Assembly (NCBI GenBank): GCA_038213435.1
Contig: JBBQTI010000011.1
Coordinates: 1 to 64,000 of the forward strand
Source of the DNA: PALSA-610 sp038213435
GTDB lineage: Bacteria; Actinomycetota; Acidimicrobiia; IMCC26256; PALSA-610
Length of the DNA stretch: 64,000 nucleotides
Direction: 5' to 3'
Below are positions 57,456-64,000 of the stretch, piece after piece; the stretch's first letter is position 1; the number at the start of each line of letters is the position of its first letter. A model generated the notes under the pieces. The model ran no database searches and had not been told where the DNA came from. It saw only the letters and a list, made by a program, of their open reading frames with translations. The position numbers and the translations under genes were made by a program.

Positions 57456-58908
57456 GACCACCGGGTTCATGAAGCACGGCCGGGAGCTGCCGAAGCGGCG
57501 GTTGATCCCGGTGCGCATCGCCGACTGGCAGGAGGTGTACGAGGACTTTCCGCCGGAGAAGGTGCGCGTGCAGGGCGCGCGGTGCATGGACTGTGGGATC
57601 CCGTTCTGTCACACGGGGTGCCCGCTCGGGAACCTCATTCCCGAGTGGAACGACCTCGTGTACCGCGACCGCTGGGAAGCGGCCGCCGATCGCCTGCACG
57701 CGACGAACAACTTCCCGGAATTCACCGGACGGCTGTGCCCGGCGCCCTGCGAGGAGGCGTGTGTGCTCGGGATCAACGAGCCGGCCGTCACGATCAAACA
57801 GATCGAGGTCGAGATCTCCGACCGCGCGTGGGAGGACGGCTACGTTCGGCCGGTTCTGGTGGAGAAGAAGACGGGCAAGCGGGTCGCCGTCGTCGGTAGC
57901 GGACCCGCAGGTTTGGCGGCGGCGCAGCAACTCACGCGCGCCGGCCACGACGTGACGGTGTTCGAGCGCGCCGATCGCATCGGTGGTTTGCTGCGCTACG
58001 GCATCCCGGAGTTCAAGATGGAGAAGCGTCACCTCGACCGTCGGATCGCGCAGATGGAAGCAGAAGGTACGCAGTTCCAGACGAACGCGAACGTCGGAGA
58101 GAACGTGCCGATCGGCGACCTGGAACAATTCGAGGCAGTGGTTCTCGCCGGGGGCGCGACCGCTTGGCGCGATCTTCCGGTGCCCGGCCGCGACCTGCAA
58201 GGCGTCTACCAGGCGATGGAATACCTGCCGTGGGGGAACCGCGTGCAACAAGGCGACATCGACGACCCGCCGATCTCGGCCCAGGGCAAACGGGTCGTGA
58301 TCATCGGTGGCGGCGACACCGGCGCCGATTGCCTCGGCACGACAATCCGCCAGGGAGCGGTCGAGGTGCACCAGTTCGAGATCCTGCCGCGCCCACCCGA
58401 CGCGCGCGTCGAGTCGATGCCCTGGCCGACCTACCCGATGATCTATCGCGTGTCGTCCGCGCACGAAGAGGGCGGCGAGCGCGTGTACGCGGTGAATACG
58501 GAGTGCTTCCTCGGCGACGACGAAGGCAATCTGCGTGCGTTGCGCGCCCACAAGGTGGAGCAGACGATCGTCGACGGCCGGATGACATTCGCGCGCGTCG
58601 AGGGCACGGACTTCGAGTTGCCCTGCGAGCTCGTCCTGCTCGCGATGGGCTTCGTCGGTCCGCAACGGCCCGGGCTGCTCGAACAGCTCGGGGTCGAGAT
58701 CAACGAGCGCGGCAACGTGTCCCGCGACGGGAGCTTCCGCACGAATCTGGCGAACGTGTTCGTCTGCGGCGACATGGGTCGTGGTCAGAGCCTCATCGTG
58801 TGGGCGATCGCCGAGGGGCGGTCGTGCGCAGCAGCGGTCGACGAGTTCCTGATGGGCGAGACACTGCTCCCCGCGCCGATCACACCCGAGACGCTGCCTA
58901 TGCGCTGA
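57448..58908 (+). CDS. gltD: Glutamate synthase small (beta) subunit
   Basis: The 486-residue subunit takes electrons from NAD(P)H to the large subunit. The N-terminal 4Fe-4S domain has CMDCGIPFCHTGC and LCPAPCEEACVLG. The FAD-binding site is VAVVGSGPAGLAAAQQL, and the nucleotide-binding site VVIIGGGDTGADCLG. The final flavin motif FVCGDMGRGQSLIVWAIAEG is intact. The GTG start at 57448 overlaps the gltB stop by 8 bases, so the subunits are translated in step. A strong hairpin follows the gene. Confidence 0.97.
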   Translation: MGETTGFMKHGRELPKRRLIPVRIADWQEVYEDFPPEKVRVQGARCMDCGIPFCHTGCPLGNLIPEWNDLVYRDRWEAAADRLHATNNFPEFTGRLCPAPCEEACVLGINEPAVTIKQIEVEISDRAWEDGYVRPVLVEKKTGKRVAVVGSGPAGLAAAQQLTRAGHDVTVFERADRIGGLLRYGIPEFKMEKRHLDRRIAQMEAEGTQFQTNANVGENVPIGDLEQFEAVVLAGGATAWRDLPVPGRDLQGVYQAMEYLPWGNRVQQGDIDDPPISAQGKRVVIIGGGDTGADCLGTTIRQGAVEVHQFEILPRPPDARVESMPWPTYPMIYRVSSAHEEGGERVYAVNTECFLGDDEGNLRALRAHKVEQTIVDGRMTFARVEGTDFELPCELVLLAMGFVGPQRPGLLEQLGVEINERGNVSRDGSFRTNLANVFVCGDMGRGQSLIVWAIAEGRSCAAAVDEFLMGETLLPAPITPETLPMR

Positions 58909-58916
58909 TCGGCCCG

Positions 58917-58993
58917 TGCACTGATGGAGATGTGCGTGCCCGTCTCGGGCCGTCCGCCTCGGGGGGAGCGTGGCGGACGACCCGAGCAGTGCA
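58917..58993. terminator. Nested inverted repeats after gltD, likely bidirectional terminator
   Basis: Arms CTCGGGCCGTCCGCC (58944-58958) and GGCGGACGACCCGAG (58972-58986) pair over 15 bases with one mismatch and a 13-base loop. An outer pair, TGCACTG (58917-58923) and CAGTGCA (58987-58993), encloses it. The structure lies between the convergent gltD and the gene at 59056. There is no T-run. Confidence 0.6.
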
Positions 58994-59055
58994 TGGTCAT
59001 CTTGGCGAACGCGCGTTTCGGGCAGTCGGCGTCTGTGAGACGGGAAGATGAACGA

Positions 59056-59466
59056 TCAGCCGCCCTGCATGAGCCCGGCGCGCGTCGCGTGCCAAAGCAG
59101 CTCTTCGGCGAGCTCGTCGAGCGCGGCGCGCGCCAGATCCAGCAGGTCGCACCCTGGACGCCTCCCCGCCGGCGCCATCGGCAGGATCGGCTCGAGTGTC
59201 AAGCGCACCTCGTCGGCCGCCGTGGCCACGAGTTGCAGCGTCGCGGGGGTCACGACCATGCCCCCGTGGCTCCAGAGCCGGGCTTTGGTGGTCCACGCGG
59301 GGCCGGCTGAGGTGAAGCAGACGTCGACCTCCGCCGTCCCCCGGGTGCCGAGGGTCCAACGCAGCGAGGGCGACGCCGAATCGCGCCGGAGCCGCAGCAT
59401 CACGTCATTCAGGAGCGCGCCGTCGATCGGCAATGTGCGCGCCACGCTCATGCCACCGCGATCCAT
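59056..59466 (-). CDS. Hypothetical protein, 136 residues
   Basis: I do not recognise a family. The protein reads MDRGGMSVARTLPIDGALLN at the start, a middle of beta-type strands (GTAEVDVCFTSAGPAWTTKA, VTPATLQLVATAADEVRLTL) and a helical C-terminus (CDLLDLARAALDELAEELLW). It has no signal or membrane segment. The ATG at 59466 has a GGAGGG site about 8 bases upstream; a second ATG follows five codons later. It is convergent with gltD and divergent from the acyl-CoA dehydrogenase gene at 59608. Confidence 0.6.
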   Translation of the reverse strand: MDRGGMSVARTLPIDGALLNDVMLRLRRDSASPSLRWTLGTRGTAEVDVCFTSAGPAWTTKARLWSHGGMVVTPATLQLVATAADEVRLTLEPILPMAPAGRRPGCDLLDLARAALDELAEELLWHATRAGLMQGG

Positions 59467-59607
59467 CCCGATCCCTCCCACGGACCTTCTCCGTTGGGAG
59501 ATGCATCGGCGTCCTGCCCACCCGACTGAACCCCCCAACTGGTACGGAAGCCGCGGATACCCACGGCCTGCGAGGCCTGCGGCGCCGGAGTCCCGTACGA
59601 TCCACGA

Positions 59608-60855
59608 ATGTTCGAATGGCCCGAAGAGCTGCAGATGGTGCGAGACGCAGTGCGCCAATTCGTCGACAACGAGATCCGCCCGCACCGTGAAGAGCTCGAG
59701 CACGGCGACCTCCCGCCGTACGACCTGCTGCGCAAGCTGTACACGACGTTCGGCATGGGCCAGCTCGCCGCCGACGGGTTCGACCGACGGATCGCGGCCG
59801 AGGAGGCGGCGGGCACCGCCTCGGCGGGAAACGCCGACACCGCGAGCGCGCCCGGCAGCGAGCCCGAGGAATCGCGCGGTGGAGGATTCACGCTGTTGCC
59901 GATCATCGAGCTCTGCAAGTGCTCGCCGGGCATGGTCACGGCGTTGGGGGTGTCGGTCGGGTTGACCGCAGCCGCGATCAACTCGAAGGGCACGATTGCG
60001 CAGCGCAAGCGCTGGGCGCGTGATCTGTTGACGCTCGACAAGATCGGCGCATGGGCGATTACCGAGCCCAACTCCGGCTCCGACGCATTCGGGCAGATGG
60101 CCTCCACCGCCCGGCGCGACGGCGACGAGTACGTGCTCAACGGATCGAAGACCTTCATCACGAACGGTCCGTACGCCGACACGATCGTTTACATCTGCAA
60201 ACTCGACGAGGGCAACCCGCCGGCCGAGCGGATCGTGCTGCAGTTCGTGCTCGACTCGGGTATGCCCGGGCTGGAGCAGACGAAGCCGCTGCGGAAGATG
60301 GGCCTGCACTCCTCGCCGACGGGCATGCTCTTCCTCGACGACGTGCGGGTCGGTCGTGACCGTTTGCTGGGTGAGGGCGAGGACGCCTTTCGCGGGAGCA
60401 GTGGCCGCGAAGCCAGCAAGGCGACGTTCGTCATCGAGCGATCGGGGGTCGCGGCGATGGCGCTCGGCATCATCGAGCGTTGTCTCGAGAAGTCTGTCGA
60501 GTACGCGAAGGAGCGTCGGCAGTTCGGTCGGCCGATCGGCGAATACCAGCTCATCCAGCTGAAGCTCGCCAAGATGGAGGTCGCGCGGCTCAACGTCGAG
60601 AACCTCGTGTTCCGGGTGCTCGAGTCGTCGCAGGCCGGCAAGCCGATGACGCTCTCCGAAGCCTCGGCGATGAAGCTCTACTCGGCGGGCGCGGCGACGG
60701 AGGTCGCGCTCGAGGCGGTGCAACTGTTCGGGGGGAACGGCTACATGGCCGAGTACGAGGTCGAGCAATTGGCGCGCGATGCCAAGGTGTTGCAGATCTA
60801 CGCCGGCACCGACGAGATCCAGGTCGGTCAGATCGCGCGGGCGTTGCTCGCGTAA
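59608..60855 (+). CDS. Acyl-CoA dehydrogenase with low-complexity insert
   Basis: The 415-residue enzyme has the flavin motif AWAITEPNSGSDAFGQM, FITNGPYADTIVYIC, the FGRPIGEYQLIQLKLAKM helix and LFGGNGYMAEYEVEQLARDA with YAGTDEIQ near the end. An Ala/Gly/Ser/Glu-rich insert at about residues 64-93 (EEAAGTASAGNADTASAPGS and following) interrupts the N-terminal helical domain; this looks like a recently grown linker. The substrate is unknown. A GNAG-free ribosome site is not obvious. It is followed 25 bases later by the Aat-ArsC gene. Confidence 0.92.
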   Translation: MFEWPEELQMVRDAVRQFVDNEIRPHREELEHGDLPPYDLLRKLYTTFGMGQLAADGFDRRIAAEEAAGTASAGNADTASAPGSEPEESRGGGFTLLPIIELCKCSPGMVTALGVSVGLTAAAINSKGTIAQRKRWARDLLTLDKIGAWAITEPNSGSDAFGQMASTARRDGDEYVLNGSKTFITNGPYADTIVYICKLDEGNPPAERIVLQFVLDSGMPGLEQTKPLRKMGLHSSPTGMLFLDDVRVGRDRLLGEGEDAFRGSSGREASKATFVIERSGVAAMALGIIERCLEKSVEYAKERRQFGRPIGEYQLIQLKLAKMEVARLNVENLVFRVLESSQAGKPMTLSEASAMKLYSAGAATEVALEAVQLFGGNGYMAEYEVEQLARDAKVLQIYAGTDEIQVGQIARALLA

Positions 60856-60880
60856 GCGAGACCGAAGCCGAGGTGGGGAG

Positions 60881-61867
60881 ATGCCGGTCGAGCCGCCGCC
60901 GTGCGTCTGGAACTTCCCCGATGCGGACTCCTCGGTCGGGCCCGACGACATCGTCGCGGTGGGTGCCGACCTCGAGCCGGGCACCTTGCTCGCCGCGTAC
61001 CGGCGCGGACTGTTCCCGATGTACTCGGGGCGTTCCCTTGCGTGGTGGTCGCCCGACCCGCGCGGGATCATTCCGCTCGACGGCTTTCGTAGCAGTCGCT
61101 CGTTGCGCCGCGCCATCCGCCAGTTCGAGCTGCGGGTGAATACCGTCTTCGTCGACGTGATCCTCGGCTGCGCCGACGCGCGCCGCCCGCACGGTTGGAT
61201 CGACGGGACGTTCGTCGACGCGTACACGCGTTTGCACGAGTTGGGTTGGGCACACTCCGTCGAGACGTGGCAGGACGGCGTTCTCGCCGGCGGCTTGTAC
61301 GGCGTACGCATCGGTCGGTTCTTCGCGGGTGAGTCGATGTTCCATCGGGTCACCGATGCGTCGAAGGTCGCATGCTGGGCGACCGTCGAGCTCTTGAAGC
61401 TCGACGGTGCGGTCGTCTTCGACGTGCAATGGACAACGCCCCATCTGCGCTCGCTCGGTGCGGTCGACGTCAGCCGCGCGGAGTATCTGCGGTTGCTAGG
61501 TTCGGCGACGATGGAACCGGTCCAGATCTTCCACAACCCAACCTGTAGCAAGTCGCGCGGCGCGCTCGAGATCCTCACGGAGCGCGGGGTGGACGCGCAG
61601 ATCGTGCGCTACCTCGACGCACCGCCCGACCGGGCAACCCTCGGGCGCATCCTCGATGCGATTTCCGACGATCCGATCGCGCTCGTCCGTACCGGCGACG
61701 ACAAGTTCAAAGCCGCGGGCCTGGCCAAGTCCGACGTGCAGACGCGCGCGCAGGTGATCGAGGTGCTGCTGAAGCATCCCGAGCTGATGGAGCGGCCGGT
61801 CGTGTTCGTGGGCGACCGCGCGGTGATCGCGCGACCGTCGGAGAAGGTGGTCGATCTCCTCGGTTGA
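60881..61867 (+). CDS. aat: Leucyl/phenylalanyl-tRNA-protein transferase fused to ArsC-like domain
   Basis: Residues 1-207 are a complete Aat: VGADLEPGTLLAAYRRGLFP, AWWSPDPRGIIPL, FAGESMFHRVTDASKVACWA and WTTPHLRSLGAVDVSRAEYL. Aat adds Leu or Phe to N-terminal Lys/Arg for the N-end rule. After a four-residue linker (GSAT), residues 211-328 are an ArsC-family domain: IFHNPTCSKSRGALEIL with the reactive Cys222, and RPVVFVGDRAVIARP. Met211 is a possible independent start. The ATG at 60881 has a GGGGAG site. The fusion may be real, or may come from a base change at the end of aat, since a TAG lies one base out of frame at 61498. Confidence 0.85.
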   Translation: MPVEPPPCVWNFPDADSSVGPDDIVAVGADLEPGTLLAAYRRGLFPMYSGRSLAWWSPDPRGIIPLDGFRSSRSLRRAIRQFELRVNTVFVDVILGCADARRPHGWIDGTFVDAYTRLHELGWAHSVETWQDGVLAGGLYGVRIGRFFAGESMFHRVTDASKVACWATVELLKLDGAVVFDVQWTTPHLRSLGAVDVSRAEYLRLLGSATMEPVQIFHNPTCSKSRGALEILTERGVDAQIVRYLDAPPDRATLGRILDAISDDPIALVRTGDDKFKAAGLAKSDVQTRAQVIEVLLKHPELMERPVVFVGDRAVIARPSEKVVDLLG

Positions 61868-61909
61868 GGGACATGTCGATCGTCATTCCCGAACGGTAAC
61901 CTTCGACGC

Positions 61910-63160
61910 ATGACGATGCCGACACTCGAAGACGTGCGCGCCGAGGTGAAGGCGTGGCTCGCGGACAACTGGGACCCCGACGTGACGGTCGCGGAATGGT
62001 GGGACATCCTCGCCCGTTCCGGCTACGCGGCGCCGACCTTCCCCGAAGACACCTGGGGCAAGGGTTGGACGCGCGATCTCGCGACGGTTGTCAACCAGGC
62101 GATCGTCGAACACGGCGCGATCGGACCGCCCGCGGGCCTCGGATACCTGCTGACCGCGCCGACGATCGTCGCGCACGGCAACGAGCGTCAGAAGGCGGAG
62201 GATCTGCTGCGCATCCTGAACGGGCAGGATGCGTGGTGTCAGCTCTTCTCGGAACCCGGTGCCGGCTCCGATCTCGCGAGCCTTTCGACCAAGGCTGTGA
62301 AGGACGGCGACGAGTGGATCGTCTCCGGACAGAAGGTGTGGACGTCGACCGCGCAGCTGACCAACCTCGGCATGCTCATCGCGCGCACCGCGCCGGAGCT
62401 CCCGAAGCACAAGGGCATCACGTACTTCAAGCTCGACATGCGCCAGCCGGGTGTCGAGATCCGACCGCTTCGTGAGATGACCGGCCGAGCGATGTTCAAC
62501 GAGGTGTTCATCGACGGTGCGCGCGTGCGCGACGACGACATCATCGGCGGCCTGAACAACGGTTGGGCGGCCGCGAACACAACGCTGATGGCCGAGCGCG
62601 CCGGACTCGGTACGGGCGGTTCCGGCGGGGCGGGCAACGCGTTCCCGGGACCGATCGCCGGGCAGCTCGACACCCGCGCCGGCGACCACGTCGGTAAGGT
62701 GCGTACCGGTGGTACCGGTGGCGGCGGGGCCGCGGCCGCGCAACGCCTCGTGAAGCTTTCCCAGGAGCTCGGCAAGAACACGGATCCGACGATCCGTCAG
62801 AAGCTCGCGAAGCTGTACACGATGCAGCAGCTCGGCCGTTACTCCTCGCTGCGGGCCAAGTCGCCGAACCAGCGCACGGGCGGTGAGCCGAACATCGCGA
62901 AGTTGATGATGAGCGATCTGCTGCGACTGCAGCGCGAGGTGGGCCATGAGATCATCGGTCCGTACGGCATGGTGATGGGGTCCGACACGCCGGGCGGCGG
63001 GATGGTGCAAGAGGTGACGCTGTTCTCGCCGGGTCCGTCGATCTACGGCGGTACCGACCAGGTGCAGCGCAACATCCTCGGCGAGCGCGTGCTCGGTCTG
63101 CCGAAGGAGCCGGGACCCGGCAAGGACACGCCATACCGCGATCTCCTCGTCAACCGCTGA
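61910..63160 (+). CDS. Acyl-CoA dehydrogenase with Gly-rich insert
   Basis: The 416-residue enzyme has QLFSEPGAGSDLASL, VSGQKVWTSTAQLTNLGML, the C-terminal helix SLRAKSPNQRTGGEPNIAKL and YGGTDQVQRNILGERVLGLP. It is close in style to the enzyme at 1272-2453. Two features stand out. The usual E of GTNEIQRN is Gln (GTDQVQ), and a Gly/Ala-rich insert at about residues 234-281 (GTGGSGGAGNAFPGPIAGQL and on) lies between the beta domain and the C-terminal helices. It may be one subunit of a heteromeric dehydrogenase. The substrate is unknown. The gene follows the Aat-ArsC gene by 42 bases. Confidence 0.92.
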   Translation: MTMPTLEDVRAEVKAWLADNWDPDVTVAEWWDILARSGYAAPTFPEDTWGKGWTRDLATVVNQAIVEHGAIGPPAGLGYLLTAPTIVAHGNERQKAEDLLRILNGQDAWCQLFSEPGAGSDLASLSTKAVKDGDEWIVSGQKVWTSTAQLTNLGMLIARTAPELPKHKGITYFKLDMRQPGVEIRPLREMTGRAMFNEVFIDGARVRDDDIIGGLNNGWAAANTTLMAERAGLGTGGSGGAGNAFPGPIAGQLDTRAGDHVGKVRTGGTGGGGAAAAQRLVKLSQELGKNTDPTIRQKLAKLYTMQQLGRYSSLRAKSPNQRTGGEPNIAKLMMSDLLRLQREVGHEIIGPYGMVMGSDTPGGGMVQEVTLFSPGPSIYGGTDQVQRNILGERVLGLPKEPGPGKDTPYRDLLVNR

Positions 63161-63171
63161 GCGAGGTTCGC

Positions 63172-63759
63172 GTGCTTGACGAGCTCCTCGCGACGGTAGG
63201 CGTTCAGGAGCGCCTCGTTGCACGCTCGCGCGTCGGCGTCTGCGCCTTGCACGGCGGTCTGGAGCAGGGAACTGCGGAGATCGCCGAAGCGGTCGCGACG
63301 GCGTCGGGGGCGTCGTTCTACGCGGTCGTGCAGCCCGACGACCTGCGGTGGCACGTACCGTCGCATCGGTACGATCCTGCGCTCTCCAAGGGCCTGCGCG
63401 CGTTCCTCGCGAGCATCGACATCGTGATCTCGGTGCACGGTTTCGGTGGCGTGCGCGATGCCAACGATCGCTGGACGACGGCGCTGCTCGGCGGCACGAA
63501 CCGAGGCCTCGCGGCCGACCTCGCGTGCGCGCTGATTCAGGCGCTCCCGCAATATCGGTGGATCGCCGATCTCGATTCGATGCCGCGGCATCTGCGCGGC
63601 CTGCATCCCGCGAACCCGGTCAACCGCGTGGCGCAGGGTGGCGTGCAGATCGAGCTCCCGCCCCGGGTGCGCCGCCCGGGACCCGACTACGACGCGCTGG
63701 TCATTGCTCTTGCAGGAGTGGCAGGAGATGCGCGACATCGTTGTAGCGACGCAGGATGA
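63172..63759 (+). CDS. Poly-gamma-glutamate hydrolase-like protein
   Basis: The 195-residue protein starts at GTG. It has VGVCALHGGLEQGTAEIAEA, the zinc-binding pattern of the phage-type poly-gamma-glutamate hydrolase family (HGG...E), and a second His in ISVHGFGG. It should cleave a gamma-glutamyl polymer or a related amide, but it lacks a signal peptide, so the natural substrate is unclear. Its 3' end overlaps the convergent histidine phosphatase gene by 59 bases. It follows the acyl-CoA dehydrogenase gene by 11 bases. Confidence 0.72.
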   Translation: MLDELLATVGVQERLVARSRVGVCALHGGLEQGTAEIAEAVATASGASFYAVVQPDDLRWHVPSHRYDPALSKGLRAFLASIDIVISVHGFGGVRDANDRWTTALLGGTNRGLAADLACALIQALPQYRWIADLDSMPRHLRGLHPANPVNRVAQGGVQIELPPRVRRPGPDYDALVIALAGVAGDARHRCSDAG

Positions 63760-64000
63760 TGCGCTCCTGATCCGCGACGACCTCGCTGATCGATGCGTTG
63801 TCGGTGCCCGCGAACGCAAAGCGACGCGCGCCCGTGACGCGGTGGAGCAGCTGACCGATGACGCCACCGTGTGACACCGCGACGACGCGCTGGTCCGGAT
63901 GCGCGGCGACGATGCGTTGAAAACCCCGCCAGACACGCTCGTCGAACTCTTCGTGCGGCTCTGAGCCCGGGATGACGTCCCAGCGCTCCTGGATGAAGAT
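63701..64000 (-). CDS. Histidine phosphatase (phosphoglycerate mutase-like) C-terminal part
   Basis: The frame is open from the right window edge to a stop at 63701-63703 (99 residues), so the start lies outside the window. It has PGSEPHEEFDERVWRGFQRI and the second catalytic His in VVAVSHGGVIGQLLHRV, with FAGTDNASISEVVAD, which are the features of the C-terminal half of the family. The N-terminal RHG motif is not in view. The gene is convergent with, and overlaps, the gene at 63172. Confidence 0.85.
   Translation of the reverse strand: MFIQERWDVIPGSEPHEEFDERVWRGFQRIVAAHPDQRVVAVSHGGVIGQLLHRVTGARRFAFAGTDNASISEVVADQERIILRRYNDVAHLLPLLQEQ

Overview
The window is high-GC DNA of an actinobacterium, most likely an Acidimicrobiia-type member or a relative of it. 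The reasons are frequent GTG starts with 1-8 nt gene overlaps, a mycothiol-dependent isomerase family, a DUF222-HNH gene, many acyl-CoA dehydrogenases, Thr-rich secreted tails, and secreted proteins built of 42-residue 'GYW...DGG(I/V)FSFGDA' repeats. No rRNA, tRNA, CRISPR array or insertion sequence was seen. There is no gene-free stretch longer than 300 bases; the largest gaps, 13964-14228 and 14952-15212, hold nothing I can name.

Layout. 1-0.8 kb: truncated secreted repeat protein. 0.9-5.5 kb: cupredoxin lipoprotein, two acyl-CoA dehydrogenases, citrate synthase, COG4315-type lipoprotein. 5.6-7.5 kb: ECF sigma factor, ZAS anti-sigma factor and a MerB-like protein. 7.5-15 kb: acyl-CoA synthetase and dehydrogenase, P450, metallo-hydrolase, mycothiol isomerase-like protein, broken DUF222-HNH gene, dienelactone hydrolase. 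15.2-19.9 kb: DUF1232 protein, GAF-GGDEF-EAL protein, frameshifted molybdopterin oxidoreductase. 19.9-25.5 kb: ArsR-AHSA1 fusion, then a GNAT/SDR/metallo-hydrolase operon divergent from a KstR-like TetR gene and a FadD19-like acyl-CoA synthetase, with a KstR-type palindrome between them. 25.5-27.0 kb: second secreted repeat protein. 27.0-31.5 kb: TPP riboswitch, thiamine pyrophosphokinase and a thiamine ABC transporter (substrate-binding protein, permease, ATPase). 31.6-34.8 kb: AlkA-like glycosylase, Thr-rich protein, membrane glycosyltransferase, nucleosidase. 34.8-42.6 kb: catabolic block of alpha-methylacyl-CoA racemase plus three tandem amidohydrolase-fold genes, divergent from an Ltp2-like thiolase, DUF35 protein and two-domain CoA-transferase. 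42.6-52.8 kb: MFS exporter, HDAC-family deacetylase, thiamine-binding protein, phosphopantetheinyl transferase, broken AlkB-like gene, MenC, HU, TrmH, ABC-F, pentapeptide protein. 52.9-58.9 kb: glutamate synthase gltBD. 59-64 kb: two more acyl-CoA dehydrogenases, an Aat-ArsC fusion, a poly-gamma-glutamate hydrolase-like protein and a truncated histidine phosphatase.

How the genes fit together. Five acyl-CoA dehydrogenases, two acyl-CoA synthetases, a P450, a racemase, an Ltp2/DUF35 pair, CoA-transferases and a KstR-like regulator with its own candidate operator point to degradation of branched acyl-CoAs such as sterol or isoprenoid side chains. The specific substrate is inference. The thiamine operon is a self-contained uptake-and-activation unit under TPP control.

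Three genes (DUF222-HNH, molybdopterin oxidoreductase, AlkB-like) each carry a single-base deletion, so either sequence errors or real gene decay affect the window. Family assignments come from motif recognition and memory of the families, not from a database search.
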